Assembly (NCBI GenBank): GCA_049698695.1
Contig: JBAVYH010000187.1
Span: 12,353 to 76,352, forward strand
Origin: Bog-375 sp049698695
GTDB taxonomy: Bacteria > Acidobacteriota > Terriglobia > Bryobacterales > Bryobacteraceae
DNA: 64,000 bases
Direction: 5' to 3'
In this document: positions 17,594-25,216 of the stretch, piece by piece
Position numbering within the stretch: the first letter of the stretch is position 1
Layout of the letters: each line of letters begins with the position of its first letter
Program-made: the position numbers and the translations under genes
The notes under the pieces: generated by a model
The model's database searches: none
What the model saw: the letters and a program-made list of their open reading frames with translations, nothing else
What the model was told of the DNA's origin: nothing

Positions 17594-18856
17594 TTGAAGC
17601 GCGTTCTCTTCGCGACCATCGGGTCTTTGGGCGATCTGCATCCATGCCTTGCCTTGGCGTTGGAGCTGCAGCGGCTCGGTCATCGGGTGACGGTCGCTTC
17701 CACCGGGTTCTACCGGTCGAAAGTGGAAGAGCTGGGGATCGGATTCGTCCCGCTGCGTCCTGATTGGGACCCCAACGCGCGAGAGCTGATCCGCCAATGC
17801 GAGGACCTGAAGAGCGGCCCGGAAGTGCTTTTCCGAAGGATTGTCCTGCCCCATCTGCGAGACACCTACGACGATCTTCTCGCGGCTGCCGCCGGCGCTG
17901 ACCTGATGGTTGCGGGGGAGCTGGTCTATGCCGCTCCCCTGGTTGCGGAGAAGCTCGGGCTGCGCTGGGCGTCGGCGATTCTTTCGCCCGCCTCATTCCT
18001 GTCGGCCCACGATCCCTCGGTGCTGGTCAATGTGCCGAGCCTCATCCACTTGCGCAAGGCGGGCTGGCGAATCTACCGGGCCGCGCTGAATATTGGCCGA
18101 TTCGGTATCCGGCATTGGTTCGATCCGGTGCGGCACCTGCGCCGCGAGGAGGGACTGCGGGCGGATTGCGGCCCGCTGTTTCGCGACAAGTTCTCACCGG
18201 ATTTGGTGCTGGCGCTTTTCTCGCCCTGTTTGGCGCAGCCGCAACCGGACTGGCCTTTGCACACCGTGCAACCCGGTTTCGTTCACTTTGACCGCCATGG
18301 ACCGGGCGCCGACGTTCCCTCTCCGCAGTTGGCTGCCTTTCTGGCTGCGGGCCCGGCGCCGATCGTTTTCACCTTAGGGTCCACGGCGGTGCACAATCCG
18401 GGCGATTTCTATGCGGCCAGCGTGGAGGCAACCAATCGACTGAGTGCGCGGGCGTTGCTGCTGGTGGGTTCAAATGCGGCGCCTCGGATAAGTTCACCGG
18501 AGATTCTGGCCCTGCCCTATGCGCCTTACTCGCAAGTCTTCCCTCACGCGGCAGCGATCGTGCATCAGGGCGGGTCGGGAACGGTCGGCCAGGCGCTGCG
18601 CGCAGGGCGGCCCATGCTGATCGTTCCCTACGGCTGGGACCAGCCTGACAACGCAGCACGCGTCGAGCGGTTGGGGGTTGGGCTCCATGCACAGCGGAGC
18701 AAATATTCGGCTTCGACAGCAGCGGCAGCTCTGAAGAGGCTGTTAGGCGAACCGCGTTTCGCTGCGCGGGCAGCGGAAGTAGCGGCGCGAGTGCGGAAGG
18801 AAGATGGGCTGACCGCGGCTTGCGATGCGATCGAGTCGGCGCTGGCGGTTCGGTAG
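17594..18856 (+). CDS. UGT-type glycosyltransferase (GT1/MGT-like)
   Basis: 420 aa GT-B enzyme. The N-terminus RVLFATIGSLGDLHPCLALA and the C-terminal donor site PHAAAIVHQGGSGTVGQAL...PYGWDQPDNAAR are the conserved blocks of UDP-sugar glycosyltransferases acting on lipids or secondary metabolites (rhamnosyltransferase/MGT type). The start is TTG at 17594 with AAAGAGG at 17581-17587; no in-frame ATG gives a complete N-terminus. There is no signal peptide. It is flanked by an intact serine hydrolase on one side and a remnant on the other, and by repeats on both sides, suggesting an inserted or duplicated segment. Confidence 0.9.
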   Translation: MKRVLFATIGSLGDLHPCLALALELQRLGHRVTVASTGFYRSKVEELGIGFVPLRPDWDPNARELIRQCEDLKSGPEVLFRRIVLPHLRDTYDDLLAAAAGADLMVAGELVYAAPLVAEKLGLRWASAILSPASFLSAHDPSVLVNVPSLIHLRKAGWRIYRAALNIGRFGIRHWFDPVRHLRREEGLRADCGPLFRDKFSPDLVLALFSPCLAQPQPDWPLHTVQPGFVHFDRHGPGADVPSPQLAAFLAAGPAPIVFTLGSTAVHNPGDFYAASVEATNRLSARALLLVGSNAAPRISSPEILALPYAPYSQVFPHAAAIVHQGGSGTVGQALRAGRPMLIVPYGWDQPDNAARVERLGVGLHAQRSKYSASTAAAALKRLLGEPRFAARAAEVAARVRKEDGLTAACDAIESALAVR

Positions 18857-18880
18857 CAAGCTCTCGAGATGAGACTAACT

Positions 18881-18967
18881 CGTGGGGCATCTTGACAAGT
18901 TGAACTCGGATTGCCAATCGGACTGAGCGCGGTTGGCACCGCGCGCAGGATGGCATCCTGCCCCACG
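18881..18967. repeat. Cloverleaf-type palindromic element, TGGGGCA family
   Basis: 87 bases closed by CGTGGGGCA (18881-18889) and TGCCCCACG (18959-18967). Inside lie hairpins CTT-GAC-AAG, GATT-GCC-AATC, GCGCGGT-TGGC-ACCGCGC and GCAGGAT-GGC-ATCCTGC. The layout matches the best copy at 45854-45943 while the stem sequences differ. It occupies the gap between convergent glycosyltransferase and serine hydrolase genes and ends one base before the latter's stop. Confidence 0.82.
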
Positions 18968-18968
18968 G

Positions 18969-20228
18969 CTACCCCACAATCGCCTGCATCACCGCGTTTT
19001 CGAAATCGCGCTGCACCAACGGAATCTGCGTCTGGATCATGATCACGGTGACCATCTTCTCTTTCGGCTCGACCCACACCTGCGTCCCGAATGCGCCGTC
19101 CCAGCCGAAGCTGCCGTTGGCGACGCGCAGCCCCGCCGCCACATTGTCCTCCACCACCTGCATGATCAGGCCGAAGCCCATTCCGTGAGCGGGCCGCCCC
19201 AGCTTGCCGTTGAACATGTCGCCCACGTGGTTGGAGGCCATCAATTCCACCGTGTGCGGGCCCAGCAGGCGCTTGCCGTTCAGTTCGCCGCCGTTCAGCA
19301 GCATCTGCGCGAACTGCAGGTAATCCCCGGCGGTCGACATCAGGCCGCCGGCGCCGGAAAAGTACGTCTTACTCGAAAAGCCGTCCTGGTTCGCGCTTTT
19401 CTCGAGCCCGTTTGGCGTCTTCCGATATAGCGTGACCAGCCGCGGCCGCTTGTCGTCCGGCGGATAGAAGAAAGTGTCCTTCATGCCGAGCGGCTCGAAG
19501 ATGCGGGTTCGCAGAAACTCGTCATAGGTCTGGCCGGAAACAATCTCGACGATGCGCGAAAGCGTGTCCGGGCCGGCCCCGCCGCTGTAAGCCCACTCGG
19601 TCCCCGGCTGAAAATCGAGCGGCACCGCGGCCAGCTTCGGCACGTAGCTCGCCAGCGTGTCGTCAGGCCCGCGCGGTGCGATCTTCGGCAACTGCGCCGC
19701 GCCGAGGCCTCCGCTCACCAGGCCCGAGGTGTGCGTGAGCAGATCTTGAATGGTGATCTCGCGGTTCGCCGGCACCACGTAGTAGTCGGGTTCCATCGCC
19801 GCGCCGTGCGCTGAACCCGCGGCGTGCTCGCGCGGCATCGCCACTTTGATGTCGCGGAATTCCGGCAGGAATTTCGATACCGGATCGCTCAGGCGGATCT
19901 TGCCCTCTTCCACCAGCATCATCACAGCCACGCCGGTGATCGGCTTCGACATGGAAGCCAGCCGGAAGATGGCGTCCTTTTCCATCGGCTTCTTCGACTC
20001 GATGTCCATCAGGCCGTGGGCCTCGAAGTGGACCACACGGCCGCGCCGCGCCACCACGGTAACAGCCCCCGAAATCTCTCCGGCGTCGATGTGGCGCTGG
20101 ATCGATTCGTGGATCCGTTGCAAACGTTCCGTCGACATGCCGGCATCTTCCGGTTTCGCGGCCGGCAGCGATGCCGCCGCCAGCGGCCACGCGGCCATCA
20201 CGAGGGCGAGACTTCTGAGAGAGATCAT
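18969..20228 (-). CDS. Secreted serine hydrolase, beta-lactamase/class C fold
   Basis: 419 aa with start at 20228, preceded by GAGGTG with six bases of spacing. A signal peptide (about residues 1-24) is followed by the beta-lactamase fold: catalytic SMSK at 92-95, HTSG near 165-168, and the tyrosine motif as YSG (213-215) instead of the usual YxN. The end carries WDGAFGTQVWVEP. Such proteins are periplasmic esterases, D-aminopeptidases or penicillin-binding-protein relatives; antibiotic hydrolysis cannot be claimed. A remnant of a related gene lies at 17460-17531. Confidence 0.9.
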   Translation of the reverse strand: MISLRSLALVMAAWPLAAASLPAAKPEDAGMSTERLQRIHESIQRHIDAGEISGAVTVVARRGRVVHFEAHGLMDIESKKPMEKDAIFRLASMSKPITGVAVMMLVEEGKIRLSDPVSKFLPEFRDIKVAMPREHAAGSAHGAAMEPDYYVVPANREITIQDLLTHTSGLVSGGLGAAQLPKIAPRGPDDTLASYVPKLAAVPLDFQPGTEWAYSGGAGPDTLSRIVEIVSGQTYDEFLRTRIFEPLGMKDTFFYPPDDKRPRLVTLYRKTPNGLEKSANQDGFSSKTYFSGAGGLMSTAGDYLQFAQMLLNGGELNGKRLLGPHTVELMASNHVGDMFNGKLGRPAHGMGFGLIMQVVEDNVAAGLRVANGSFGWDGAFGTQVWVEPKEKMVTVIMIQTQIPLVQRDFENAVMQAIVG

Positions 20229-20322
20229 GTCAGTCACCTCGGTCCATGTTATCCGCATATGCGCGCCAATGGGGAAACGCGCGCGATCACCGGCGAGTTG
20301 TTAATATCGAGGTCGTACGCGT

Positions 20323-21666
20323 ATGACCACCGTGACAGCCGGGCGGACCAGTGCAACTCCGTTTCAGGCCGAAAGCGCGCCGGACTACCTGCCCGCCGCT
20401 ATCCTGCGCGAGCTGCAGCTCAGCCGGCTGCGCAGCATTGTCGAGCGGGCCTGGTCGAACGTGTCGCTGTACCGTTCGCGTATGAAGCAGAGCGGCTTCG
20501 ATCCCGCCGATCTCGCAAGCCTGGACGACATCGCCGCCCTGCCGTTCACCACCAAGGCCGACCTGCGCGACACCTATCCCTTCGGCCTCTTCGCCAGTCC
20601 GATGGAGGATATCGTGCGCCTGCACGCTTCCAGCGGCACCACCGGCAAGCCGATCGTGGTGGCCTACACCCGCCAGGACGTGGATGTCTGGACTTCGGTG
20701 ATGGTGCGCAGTTTCGCCATGTGCGGGCTGCACGCCGGCGACATCATACAAAACGCGTATGGCTACGGCCTGTTCACCGGCGGCCTGGGAGCGCACTATG
20801 GCGCGGAGGGCCTGGGCGCCACGGTCATCCCCATTTCCGGCGGCAACACCGACCGCCAGATTATGGTGATGCGCGATTTCGGCGTCACCGCCGTCTGCTG
20901 CACGCCCAGTTACTTTCTGCACTTGATCGAACGCGCCGGCCAGCTCGGCGTGGATATCCGCGCGCTGCCGCTGCGCGCCGGCGTCTTCGGCGCCGAGCCG
21001 TGGACCGCCTCCATGCGCAAGCGCATCGAGAGCCTCGCCGGCATCCAGGCGTTCGACATCTACGGCCTCTCGGAAGTGATCGGGCCTGGCGTGGCCGTCG
21101 AGTGCCCGCACCAGGACGGCCTGCACATCTTCGAGGATCACTTCTACCCGGAGATCGTGGACCCGGACACCGGCCGCGTGCTGCCGGAGGGCGAAGAGGG
21201 CGAATTGGTGCTGACCACGCTCAGCAAGCAGGCGATGCCGATGATCCGCTATCGCACGCGCGATATTACCGCGCTCATGCCGGGCGCCTGCCCCTGCGGC
21301 CGATCGCTGCGGCGGATGCGGCGCATCGGCCGCCGCAGCGACGACATGCTGATCGTGCGCGGCGTCAACGTATTCCCGTCGCAGGTGGAAGCGGCGCTGC
21401 TCGAAGTAGAAGGCACCCTGCCGCATTACCAGATCATCCTCACTTCGGAGCACGGCCTGAATCAGATCGAGGTCCAGGTGGAAGTGACTCCGGAGACGTT
21501 CAGCGACCAGATCGGCGTGCTCGAACGCTTGAACCAGCGGATCTCCGACTCGCTCGAACACGTGCTGGGAATCCGCGCGCAGGTGACGCTGGTTGAGCCG
21601 CTCACTATCCAGCGCAGCGAAGGAAAGGCCCGCCGGGTGATCGACCGGCGTACGGTGCAGCCATGA
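20323..21666 (+). CDS. paaK: Phenylacetate-CoA ligase
   Basis: 447 aa adenylate-forming enzyme converting phenylacetate or a related aryl acid, ATP and CoA to the aryl-CoA. The P-loop SSGTTGKP is at 103-110, followed by AYGYGLFTGGLGAHYGAE, YGLSEVIGPGVA and the C-terminal GRRSDDMLIVRGVNVFPSQVE, all typical of PaaK. Length matches the family. It overlaps the following ACT-domain gene by four bases, a common arrangement that suggests amino-acid or aryl-acid feedback. No other paa genes occur nearby, so it may serve aryl-acid uptake or an alternative pathway. Confidence 0.94.
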   Translation: MTTVTAGRTSATPFQAESAPDYLPAAILRELQLSRLRSIVERAWSNVSLYRSRMKQSGFDPADLASLDDIAALPFTTKADLRDTYPFGLFASPMEDIVRLHASSGTTGKPIVVAYTRQDVDVWTSVMVRSFAMCGLHAGDIIQNAYGYGLFTGGLGAHYGAEGLGATVIPISGGNTDRQIMVMRDFGVTAVCCTPSYFLHLIERAGQLGVDIRALPLRAGVFGAEPWTASMRKRIESLAGIQAFDIYGLSEVIGPGVAVECPHQDGLHIFEDHFYPEIVDPDTGRVLPEGEEGELVLTTLSKQAMPMIRYRTRDITALMPGACPCGRSLRRMRRIGRRSDDMLIVRGVNVFPSQVEAALLEVEGTLPHYQIILTSEHGLNQIEVQVEVTPETFSDQIGVLERLNQRISDSLEHVLGIRAQVTLVEPLTIQRSEGKARRVIDRRTVQP

Positions 21667-22094
21667 AACTCCACCAGCTTTCCGTTTTTTCCGAGAACAA
21701 ACCGGGCCACGTCATCGCGCCTTGCCGCCTGCTGGCCCGCGAAGGCATCGATATCCAGGCGCTGGCGCTGGCCGATACCGAGCGTTTCGGCATCCTGCGT
21801 ATGATCGTCTCCGATTGGCGCCGCGCCAAGGATCTGCTCGAGCAATCGGGCTCGGTGGTGAAGATCACCGAGGTGCTGGCCGTCGAGGTCCCGGACCGTC
21901 CCGGCGGCCTCGCCGACGTGCTCGAAGCCTTCGTGGGCACCGCGATCAACATCGAGTACATGTACGCATTTCCCTTCGTGCGCGGCGAAAAGGCGGTGCT
22001 CATCTTCCGCTTCGATCAACCCGATGCCGCCATCGCCCGCCTGCAGGAGCGCGGCTTCCAGGTGCTGTCCATTGGCGCGCTGGAAGAGAAGTAG
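21663..22094 (+). CDS. ACT-domain protein paired with PaaK
   Basis: 143 aa made of two ACT-like halves: HQLSVFSENKPGHVIAPCRLL (residues 3-23) and VPDRPGGLADVLEAFVGTAINI (about 79-100), each with the ligand-binding loop followed by a helix. ACT tandems bind amino acids and regulate partner enzymes. The ATG overlaps the paaK stop (ATGA, 21663-21666), so the two are made together. No catalytic domain is present. A role in sensing aromatic amino acids for PaaK is inference from context. Confidence 0.9.
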   Translation: MKLHQLSVFSENKPGHVIAPCRLLAREGIDIQALALADTERFGILRMIVSDWRRAKDLLEQSGSVVKITEVLAVEVPDRPGGLADVLEAFVGTAINIEYMYAFPFVRGEKAVLIFRFDQPDAAIARLQERGFQVLSIGALEEK

Positions 22095-22100
22095 GGGAGC

Positions 22101-22175
22101 TGTGGGGCAGGTTGATAACCTGCGCACCGATTGTCAATCGGTGCAGCCGGGTGCCAGCCCGGCCGCTCGCGCGGC
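22101..22175. repeat. Palindromic element, TGGGGCA family, right arm lost
   Basis: Starts TGTGGGGCAG at 22101 and continues with hairpins CAGGTT-GAT-AACCTG (22108-22122), GCACCGATT-GTC-AATCGGTGC (22124-22144) and GCCGGG-TGCCAG-CCCGGC (22146-22163), then a CCGC-TCGC-GCGG stem. The closing TGCCCCA arm seen in other copies is missing. It fills the gap before the HTH gene. Confidence 0.78.
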
Positions 22176-22220
22176 AACTGTTGCCTCTAGTCGCGTGTGG
22201 CATCCTAGAACTGGGATGAC

Positions 22221-22562
22221 ATGGTGATGGGAGCATCAAGCGCAGGAAAAATCGTGCGGAGTTCGGGGAACGTATTCACTGACCTCGGCCTTGCGGACGC
22301 CGGTGAACGGCAGACCAAGGTGCAACTGGCCGTGGCGATTAACAAGCTCCTGCATCGCCGCGGGTTATCGCAGGGAAAGGCGGCGGAACTATTGGGCATC
22401 AACCAGCCGAAGGTTTCCGCGCTTTCAAAATATCGCCTGGAAGGATTCTCCGTGGAGCGCCTGATGCGGTTCCTTACGCCGCTAAATCAGGATGTCGAAA
22501 TAGTCATCCGCAGCAGACCACGAGCTCGCCGGCCGGGCAGCGTTTCTGTTACGGCAGCGTGA
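22221..22562 (+). CDS. XRE-type HTH protein, HigA-like orphan antitoxin
   Basis: 113 aa with a helix-turn-helix at about residues 48-75 (INKLLHRRGLSQGKAAELLG-INQPKVSALSKYR) followed by the segment MRFLTPLNQDVEIVI found in HigA-2-type antitoxins (HTH_37 family). The toxin gene of such pairs is normally directly upstream, but here the 126 bases upstream hold only a palindromic repeat, and the downstream 136 bases hold no ORF. It is therefore an orphan antitoxin or stand-alone regulator. The start could be ATG at 22221 or 22227; neither has a strong ribosome site. Confidence 0.82.
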   Translation: MVMGASSAGKIVRSSGNVFTDLGLADAGERQTKVQLAVAINKLLHRRGLSQGKAAELLGINQPKVSALSKYRLEGFSVERLMRFLTPLNQDVEIVIRSRPRARRPGSVSVTAA

Positions 22563-22698
22563 AGAAGTTGGCGCGAGGGCTTGTGGCCAGAGCTCAGGCA
22601 ACGGATCCTTGCCGGCTGCGCGACAGTGACGGGGTAGTGGAGGAGCCTCGAGGCGAACGGCGCAGCAAGCGCGTTGCCCTCCCGGCGGGAGAAAGCAC

Positions 22699-24204
22699 TT
22701 AGCTCCGGCGGGCTTCGCGGCGCACGTTTCCCTTCCGCGCGAACCTCAACACCGCATAAACCAACCCACCGCAGATCACAATCACCATTCCCGGCCACGT
22801 CGTTGCCGGCCGGTACGCGAAGAGGATCAGCAGCACCACCGACCCGCCTAGAATGTACGCCGCCGGCAACACCGGATAGCCCCACACGCGGTAAGGCCGC
22901 TCCGCATCGGGCCGCGTGCGCCGCAGCCGGAACACGCCTGCGATGGTCAGGATATAGAACAGCAGCGCCGCCGAAATTACCCAATCGAGTAAGTTGCTGT
23001 ACAGATTTCCATAACTCTGCGTGGCCGGATTGTAAGTGCGCGGCAGCACCAGCACGGAGGCCCAGATGCCCTGCGCGACGAGACCCCAGGCCGGCACGTG
23101 CGCCCGGTTCAGCACGCCGGCCGGCGCGAAGAACAAGCCGTCCTTGGCCATCGCGTAATAGGCGCGCGCGCCCGCCAGTACCAGGCTGTTGGCGCAGCCG
23201 AAGGTGGAAATCATGATCGCCACAGCCATCAGCACTGGGCCGTAGCCGGGGAAGATCTTCTCCAACGTGGCGGTGGCGACGCGGTCGGCGGGAGCGTGTT
23301 GAATTTCGGGGAAGGAGAGCACCGCCAGGTACGCCACATTGACCAGCAGATACAGCCCGATCACCGTCGAACACCCTAGCGCCAGCGCCAGTGGAAGGTT
23401 GCGCTTGGGATTGCGCACCTCGCCCGCCACCATGGTGATGTCGTGCCAGGCATCGGCTGCGAACAGCGACCCCGATTGCGACACCGAAATCGCCACCACC
23501 AGTCCCAAGATGCTCGCCGCCGGCACGCCCAGCGCCGGGTCGAACGCGCCGAGGCGGAACATGTGGCGGAAATTCGTCTGCACCGCCGCCGCGTTCCATC
23601 CCAGCGCTAGGCCCACCACGATCAACGCGCCCAGCGCCAGCGTCTTGGCCGAAGTGAAGATGGTCTGCACGATTTTGCCGTACTCCAGGCCGCGCGTGTT
23701 GGTCCAGGTAAGCAACAGGATCACGCCGATCGCCGCCACTTGTGCCGTGGAAAGCGATACCGCGTAGCCCGCCGAGATGTGGATCGGCCGCACCAGGTAG
23801 CGGTCCTCCGCCACCGCCGGAACAAGGATGGAGGAAAAACGAGCGAATGCCACCGCCACCGCCGCGATGGTCCCGGTCTGAATCACGGTAAAGAAAGTCC
23901 ACCCGTAAAGAAAGCCCCACAGCGGCGAGAAGGCCTCGCGCAAATAAATGTACATGCCGCCGGCCTGCGGCATCATCGCCGCCAGCTCGCCATAGGAAAG
24001 CGCCGCCGCGATCGTCAGCACGCCGGTGAGCACCCACCCCATCAGCATCCAGCCGGGGCTGCCGATCAGCCGCGACATATCGGCGGAAACGATGAAGATG
24101 CCCGAGCCGATCATCACCGAGATCACTACCAGCGTGGAATCGAACAGCCCGAGGCCTTGCACAAACTGCTGTTCCGGTTGTTTCGCGACGATGGGTTGGC
24201 TCAT
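22699..24204 (-). CDS. APC-superfamily amino acid permease
   Basis: 501 aa inner-membrane transporter with about 12 hydrophobic segments. The first helix carries VVISVMIGSGIFI, the unwound GSGIF substrate site of the APC fold, and the PQAGGMYIYLREAF motif follows in helix 3. The C-terminus (RRTRPDAERPYRVWGYPVLP) matches the LAT/SteT-like group that exchanges or imports neutral or cationic amino acids. The substrate cannot be fixed. It stands alone, with 136 bases without a gene downstream and a 72-base gap to the next gene upstream on the same strand. Confidence 0.92.
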   Translation of the reverse strand: MSQPIVAKQPEQQFVQGLGLFDSTLVVISVMIGSGIFIVSADMSRLIGSPGWMLMGWVLTGVLTIAAALSYGELAAMMPQAGGMYIYLREAFSPLWGFLYGWTFFTVIQTGTIAAVAVAFARFSSILVPAVAEDRYLVRPIHISAGYAVSLSTAQVAAIGVILLLTWTNTRGLEYGKIVQTIFTSAKTLALGALIVVGLALGWNAAAVQTNFRHMFRLGAFDPALGVPAASILGLVVAISVSQSGSLFAADAWHDITMVAGEVRNPKRNLPLALALGCSTVIGLYLLVNVAYLAVLSFPEIQHAPADRVATATLEKIFPGYGPVLMAVAIMISTFGCANSLVLAGARAYYAMAKDGLFFAPAGVLNRAHVPAWGLVAQGIWASVLVLPRTYNPATQSYGNLYSNLLDWVISAALLFYILTIAGVFRLRRTRPDAERPYRVWGYPVLPAAYILGGSVVLLILFAYRPATTWPGMVIVICGGLVYAVLRFARKGNVRREARRS

Positions 24205-24276
24205 GTTGTTTTCTTTAGCGGACGCTTGCGGGCAGCTTACACTAGCGCGGGCGCGCGGCGCAACCGGCGAGCGCGC

Positions 24277-25068
24277 TCATCGCCGATGCTCGATTGCCAC
24301 CGCGTCCGCGGCAGGCGAAAACGAATTCGGCGGGAATCGAAAAATCCGCGCGCGGTAAATGCCCCACCGCGCCGCCGCCAACTGGAGCGATGTCCCCAGC
24401 ACCCCCAGCCCATACACCACGCTGCGCCGGAAGTTGATGGAAGAGGCTTCGGCGAAATAGCGCGTCGGGCAGGAGATCTCGCCGATGCGCGCTCCCATCA
24501 GCACCGCCTGCGCCAGCATTTGGTTGTCGAAGACGAAGTCGTCCGAGTTGCGCTCGAGCGGCAGCGCCTCCAGCAACTGGCGGCTGAACGCGCGGAATCC
24601 GGTGTGGTACTCGGAGAGCTTCGCTCCCGTCATCAGGTTCTGCGCCGCAGTGAGAAGGCGGTTGGCCGCGTACTTGTAGCGCGGCATTCCCCCGCGCAGC
24701 GCGCCGCCGCCCAGGATGCGCGACCCGAGAGCCACATCGTAAACTCCGTAAGCGATCATGGTGGCGATCGGCGTCACCAGCAGCGGGTTGTACTGGTAAT
24801 CGGGGTGCAGCATCACGATCACGTCGGCGCCGCGCTCCAGCGCGATGCGGTAGCACGTCTTCTGATTCCCGCCATAGCCGCGGTTCTTGGGATGGACTTC
24901 GACCGTGAGCCCCAGCCGCCGCGCCACCGCGGCGGTGGAGTCGCGCGAGTGATCGTCCACCAGAATCCGGTCGTCCACAATCTCCGGCAGTTCCCGCACC
25001 GTCGCCTCCAGCGTCATCTCAGCGTTGTAGGCCGGCAAAACGACGGCAATGCGTCTTCCGTTGATCAA
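24277..25068 (-). CDS. GT2 glycosyltransferase, dolichol-phosphate mannosyltransferase type
   Basis: 263 aa. GT-A motifs are VVLPAYNAE at the N-terminus, ILVDDHSRDST and the DXD-like MLHPDYQYNP near residues 90-99, then GSRILGGGALRGGMPRYKY, the pattern of polyprenyl-phosphate sugar transferases. The C-terminus has two weakly hydrophobic stretches but no real membrane anchor. The start is TTG at 25068, preceded by AGGGAG with seven bases of spacing. It probably makes a lipid-linked sugar for envelope glycans. The flanking gap contains a dispersed inverted repeat at 25133-25200. Confidence 0.88.
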   Translation of the reverse strand: MINGRRIAVVLPAYNAEMTLEATVRELPEIVDDRILVDDHSRDSTAAVARRLGLTVEVHPKNRGYGGNQKTCYRIALERGADVIVMLHPDYQYNPLLVTPIATMIAYGVYDVALGSRILGGGALRGGMPRYKYAANRLLTAAQNLMTGAKLSEYHTGFRAFSRQLLEALPLERNSDDFVFDNQMLAQAVLMGARIGEISCPTRYFAEASSINFRRSVVYGLGVLGTSLQLAAARWGIYRARIFRFPPNSFSPAADAVAIEHRR

Positions 25069-25132
25069 GGCCGCGCTCCCTAGCAGTGTACCCGGTTTCG
25101 CGCGCCCGCGGAGCGTGCCTTGGGGAAGACCA

Positions 25133-25200
25133 AGGGCAAGTTAAAGCATGCTCCACCACTGCTCTGTGTGCCATCGGTCGGGCACGCTTTAGCTTGCCCT
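25133..25200. repeat. Inverted repeat, AGGGCAAG-TAAAGC-TGC family
   Basis: A 19-base arm at 25133-25151 matches the reverse complement of 25182-25200 at 17 of 19 positions, with a 30-base spacer. The arm sequence also occurs in part at 15907-15927. It lies between two same-strand genes, so it may form a transcript hairpin between them. Confidence 0.75.
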
Positions 25201-25216
25201 CACCACAGGAAGTTCG

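Noticed and set aside
18969..20228. Antibiotic-resistance beta-lactamase
   Set aside because: The tyrosine motif is YSG, and class C-like secreted hydrolases in this group are usually esterases or peptidases; no resistance context.
19824..21596. 590-codon frame overlapping paaK in another phase
   Set aside because: Arg-rich low-complexity translation; paaK explains the region.
22487..24037. 516-codon minus-strand frame overlapping the APC permease
   Set aside because: Gly/Arg-rich with no membrane segments; the permease frame has the APC motifs.
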